NCBI GenBank assembly: GCA_006844765.1
Contig: SPJV01000076.1
Span: forward strand, 1 to 64,000
DNA length: 64,000 nucleotides
Direction: 5' to 3'
Origin: Alphaproteobacteria bacterium
GTDB lineage: Bacteria > Pseudomonadota > Alphaproteobacteria > UBA8366 > Aestuariispiraceae
The position numbers were made by a program, and so were the translations under genes. This document shows positions 61,869-64,000 of the stretch, piece by piece. Below the pieces are notes generated by a model. It did not search any database. It was given only the letters and a program-made list of their open reading frames with translations, and had not been told where the DNA came from. Positions within the stretch are counted from its first letter, which is position 1; each line of letters begins with the position of its first letter.

Positions 61869-64000
61869 TCAGGCCGAACGCCTAAAATACGATTGAAGTG
61901 GCGCGACTTCAAGAGTTCCTTGTTTCAAGGCCTTAATCGCCAGCGCCGCCGCCCGTGTACCGGCAACCGTGGTGTAGTAGGGAACCCCCATATCCAGCGC
62001 CGATTTTCGGATGGAAGCGCTGTCAGCAATTGCCTTCGCGCCGTCCGTAGTGTTGAAAATGGCCTCGATTTCGCCGTTTTTGAGGGCATCCACGATATGC
62101 GGCTGGCCTTCCATGACCTTGTTGACCGGTGTAACCGGCACGTCGTTCGCATCCAGGAAGCGCGCTGTGCCGCGTGTTGCGACAATTTTCAGCCCGCAGT
62201 CGATCATCGTGCGGGCCGGCTCCAGGATCGCTTCCTTGTCGGATTCCTTAACAGAAATGAAGACGCTGCCAGAGGTTGGTAGGTCCGCACCGCAACCCAG
62301 CTGTGCTTTCGCAAAGGCAGAGGCGAAGTCGATATCCAGGCCCATCACCTCGCCGGTCGATTTCATTTCCGGCCCCAGGATGACATCAACGCCGGGGAAT
62401 CGCTTGAACGGGAAGACAGCTTCCTTGACTGCGATGTGATCGCCCAATGCATGGTGCTGCAGATCGAAGTCGGAAAGTTTCTCTCCCGCCATGATTCGCG
62501 CTGCGATCTTGGCGATTGGCACGCCTGTCGCCTTGGCGACGAAGGGCACAGTGCGGCTGGCCCGTGGATTGACCTCCAGAATGAAGACATTCCCTGCCTG
62601 TACAGCGAACTGGACATTCATCAGCCCGACAACGCTCAAGGCCCGGGCCAGCACATCCGCTTGGCGCTCCATCTCTGCGACGATTTCCGCCGGGAGGGAA
62701 TAAGGAGGCAGCGAGCAGGCGCTGTCGCCGGAATGAATACCGGCTTCTTCGATATGCTCCATGACACCGGCGACATGCACATCGGTGCCATCGCATAGCG
62801 CATCGACATCAACCTCAATCGCGTCCTTCAGATAATAGTCGATCAGGACGGGGCTATCGCCGGACACTTGCACGGCTGAGGAGATATAGCGCTCCAGTTC
62901 CGCCCTGTCGTGGACGATCTCCATGGCGCGGCCGCCCAGGACGTAGGAGGGCCGGATGACCACGGGATAGCCGATCCGCTCGGCAATCTCAGCCGCCTGT
63001 TCGGGGGAGCTGGCGATGCCGTTGGGCGGCTGACGCAGGCCGGTTTCCTGCAGCAGCTTTTGGAACCGCTCCCGGTCCTCGGCAAGGTCGATCGCGTCGG
63101 GAGAGGTGCCCAGGATCGGAATATTCGCGGCTTCCAGCGCGCGGGCGATCTTCAAGGGCGTCTGTCCGCCGAATTGAACGATGACCCCCAGAACCTCACC
63201 GGATTCCTGTTCTTTATGGACCAGCTCAACCACATCCTCGGCGGTCAGCGGTTCGAAGTAGAGCCGGTCCGAGGTATCATAGTCAGTTGAAACAGTCTCC
63301 GGGTTACAATTGACCATGATGGTCTCAACCCCAGATTCTGCCAGCGCATAGGCTGCGTGGACACAGCAATAATCAAACTCGATCCCTTGGCCGATGCGAT
63401 TTGGTCCGCCGCCTAGAATGACGGCCTTGCGACGGTCACTGATTTCGGCTTCGCATTCCGGCTCGGTAATCCCGTCGCCGGCATAGCAGCTATACATATA
63501 GGGCGTGAGCGAGGGAAACTCGCCGGCGCAGGTGTCGATCCGCTTGAAAACGGGTTTCACATTCAAACGCTGGCGTTCCGCTGTGATGTCCAGCTCCGAG
63601 GTGTCCGTCAGCTCTGCCAGGCGAGCATCGGAGAAGCCCATCTTCTTGATTCGCAACAGGCCCAATCGATCGGTCGGCAGACCATTCTCGATAATCGCTT
63701 TTTCCGCCGCGACAATGCCTTCGATCTGCTCAAGGAACCAGGGGTCGACCTTTGTCGCATCCTGGATTTCCCGCAAACTCGTCCCTTTTCTGAACGCCTG
63801 GGCGATCTTGAGAAGGCGGTCCGGAACCGGTTTGGAGATCGCGGCCCGGATTGCGTCGGGATCGTCCCCAATCTCGATATCATTCAGGCCGGTCAGTCCG
63901 GTTTCCATGGAACGCAGTGCTTTCTGCAGACTTTCCTGGAAGGTGCGCCCGATAGACATCGCCTCGCCAACGGACTTCATTGAGGTTGTGAGAAGCGGGT
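61869..64000 (-). CDS. carB: Carbamoyl-phosphate synthase large subunit (partial, N-terminus off the right edge)
   Basis: The C-terminal 710 codons of CarB, which makes carbamoyl phosphate for arginine and pyrimidine synthesis. The frame continues to the last base (PLLTTSMKSVGEAMSIGRTF), so the Met at 63980 is internal, not the start. Seen are the oligomerisation domain, the second ATP-grasp domain (VLGGRAMEIVHD, then FILEVNPRASRTVPFVAKATG) and the C-terminal MGS-like allosteric domain (GSVFISVKESDKEAIL). The stop at 61869 is followed by a hairpin and then greA. Confidence 0.97.
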   Translation of the reverse strand, partial: PLLTTSMKSVGEAMSIGRTFQESLQKALRSMETGLTGLNDIEIGDDPDAIRAAISKPVPDRLLKIAQAFRKGTSLREIQDATKVDPWFLEQIEGIVAAEKAIIENGLPTDRLGLLRIKKMGFSDARLAELTDTSELDITAERQRLNVKPVFKRIDTCAGEFPSLTPYMYSCYAGDGITEPECEAEISDRRKAVILGGGPNRIGQGIEFDYCCVHAAYALAESGVETIMVNCNPETVSTDYDTSDRLYFEPLTAEDVVELVHKEQESGEVLGVIVQFGGQTPLKIARALEAANIPILGTSPDAIDLAEDRERFQKLLQETGLRQPPNGIASSPEQAAEIAERIGYPVVIRPSYVLGGRAMEIVHDRAELERYISSAVQVSGDSPVLIDYYLKDAIEVDVDALCDGTDVHVAGVMEHIEEAGIHSGDSACSLPPYSLPAEIVAEMERQADVLARALSVVGLMNVQFAVQAGNVFILEVNPRASRTVPFVAKATGVPIAKIAARIMAGEKLSDFDLQHHALGDHIAVKEAVFPFKRFPGVDVILGPEMKSTGEVMGLDIDFASAFAKAQLGCGADLPTSGSVFISVKESDKEAILEPARTMIDCGLKIVATRGTARFLDANDVPVTPVNKVMEGQPHIVDALKNGEIEAIFNTTDGAKAIADSASIRKSALDMGVPYYTTVAGTRAAALAIKALKQGTLEVAPLQSYFRRSA

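Noticed and set aside
63978..63980. ATG at 63980 as the carB start
   Set aside because: The frame continues open to 64000 with family-typical residues (PLLTTSMKSVGEAM), so the Met is internal and the gene is cut by the window edge.
1..64000. CRISPR arrays, tRNA/rRNA genes, insertion sequences, prophage or integrase-flanked island
   Set aside because: Reading both strands showed no regularly spaced repeat array, no tRNA-like cloverleaf I could support, and no transposase, integrase or phage gene.

Overview
The window reads as a chromosomal segment of an alphaproteobacterium, most likely a free-living Rhodospirillales-type lineage. The evidence is gene content and synteny, not a database match. 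It includes a carB-greA block, an hprK-rapZ-EIIA-HPr-EI regulatory PTS operon without sugar permeases, a three-gene Rhodospirillum-type transhydrogenase (pntAA-pntAB-pntB), an alphaproteobacterial-type ctaA, a fused indolepyruvate ferredoxin oxidoreductase, DUF2336 and GGDEF/PAS signalling proteins, and many short gene overlaps. No rRNA, tRNA, CRISPR array, prophage or intact insertion sequence was recognised. Coding density is very high, and only one gap exceeds 300 bases (56198-56602).

Layout. 0-9.7 kb: a partial membrane-anchored protein, the fused indolepyruvate oxidoreductase, a Nudix hydrolase, a UDP-glucuronate-4-epimerase-like enzyme, an acyl-CoA synthetase, an unrecognised 338-residue protein and a DUF2336 protein. 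9.9-12.4 kb: secreted rhodanese, heme A synthase and a NicO/UreH-like metal transporter. 12.3-18.5 kb: a likely N-methyl-amine catabolic cluster (MmgE/PrpD protein, StcD/TMADH-like flavoprotein and a pyrrolysine-free MttB-family methyltransferase) with a divergent LysR regulator. 18.5-24.9 kb: alpha/beta hydrolase, ABC1 kinase, the transhydrogenase operon and a degenerate GGDEF protein. 25-28.4 kb: queF, a DUF427 gene, and glutathione-dependent formaldehyde detoxification (fghA, GFA protein, frmA). 28.5-35 kb: an NMT1/SBP3 sensor kinase, serine hydrolase, peroxiredoxin and molybdopterin oxidoreductase. 35-38.1 kb: radical SAM protein, PqiA-like protein, csaA and a methyltransferase. 38.2-48.2 kb: a large PAS/PP2C phosphatase and a gltD-small membrane protein-gltB operon. 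48.4-54.6 kb: uppP and an iron-acquisition island. 54.6-64 kb: GNAT, a Leu/Glu-type dehydrogenase, a GFA remnant, the PTS operon, a PAS protein, greA and partial carB.

The most unusual region is 49.3-54.6 kb. A ferric-iron binding protein is encoded in the same uninterrupted frame as an upstream sterol-desaturase/fatty-acid-hydroxylase-like membrane protein. It sits next to a DUF4856 (imelysin-like) exported protein and a divergent FbpB-type permease. The divergent promoter holds a dense array of Fur-box-like inverted repeats. No ATPase gene is visible. Other points worth attention are the histone-H1-like basic tail on PntAA facing an acidic heptad extension on PntAB, the pyrrolysine-free MttB cluster with a three-cysteine Fe-S flavoprotein, a 16-bp triple repeat in the fghA leader, and a 9-bp inverted repeat between gltD and uppP.

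Links between genes are mostly inferred. Oxidative N-demethylation by the flavoprotein would release formaldehyde, which the FrmA/FghA/GFA genes 10 kb away could remove. Transhydrogenase and glutamate synthase both concern NADPH supply and nitrogen assimilation, and the regulatory PTS commonly monitors carbon/nitrogen balance in this class.
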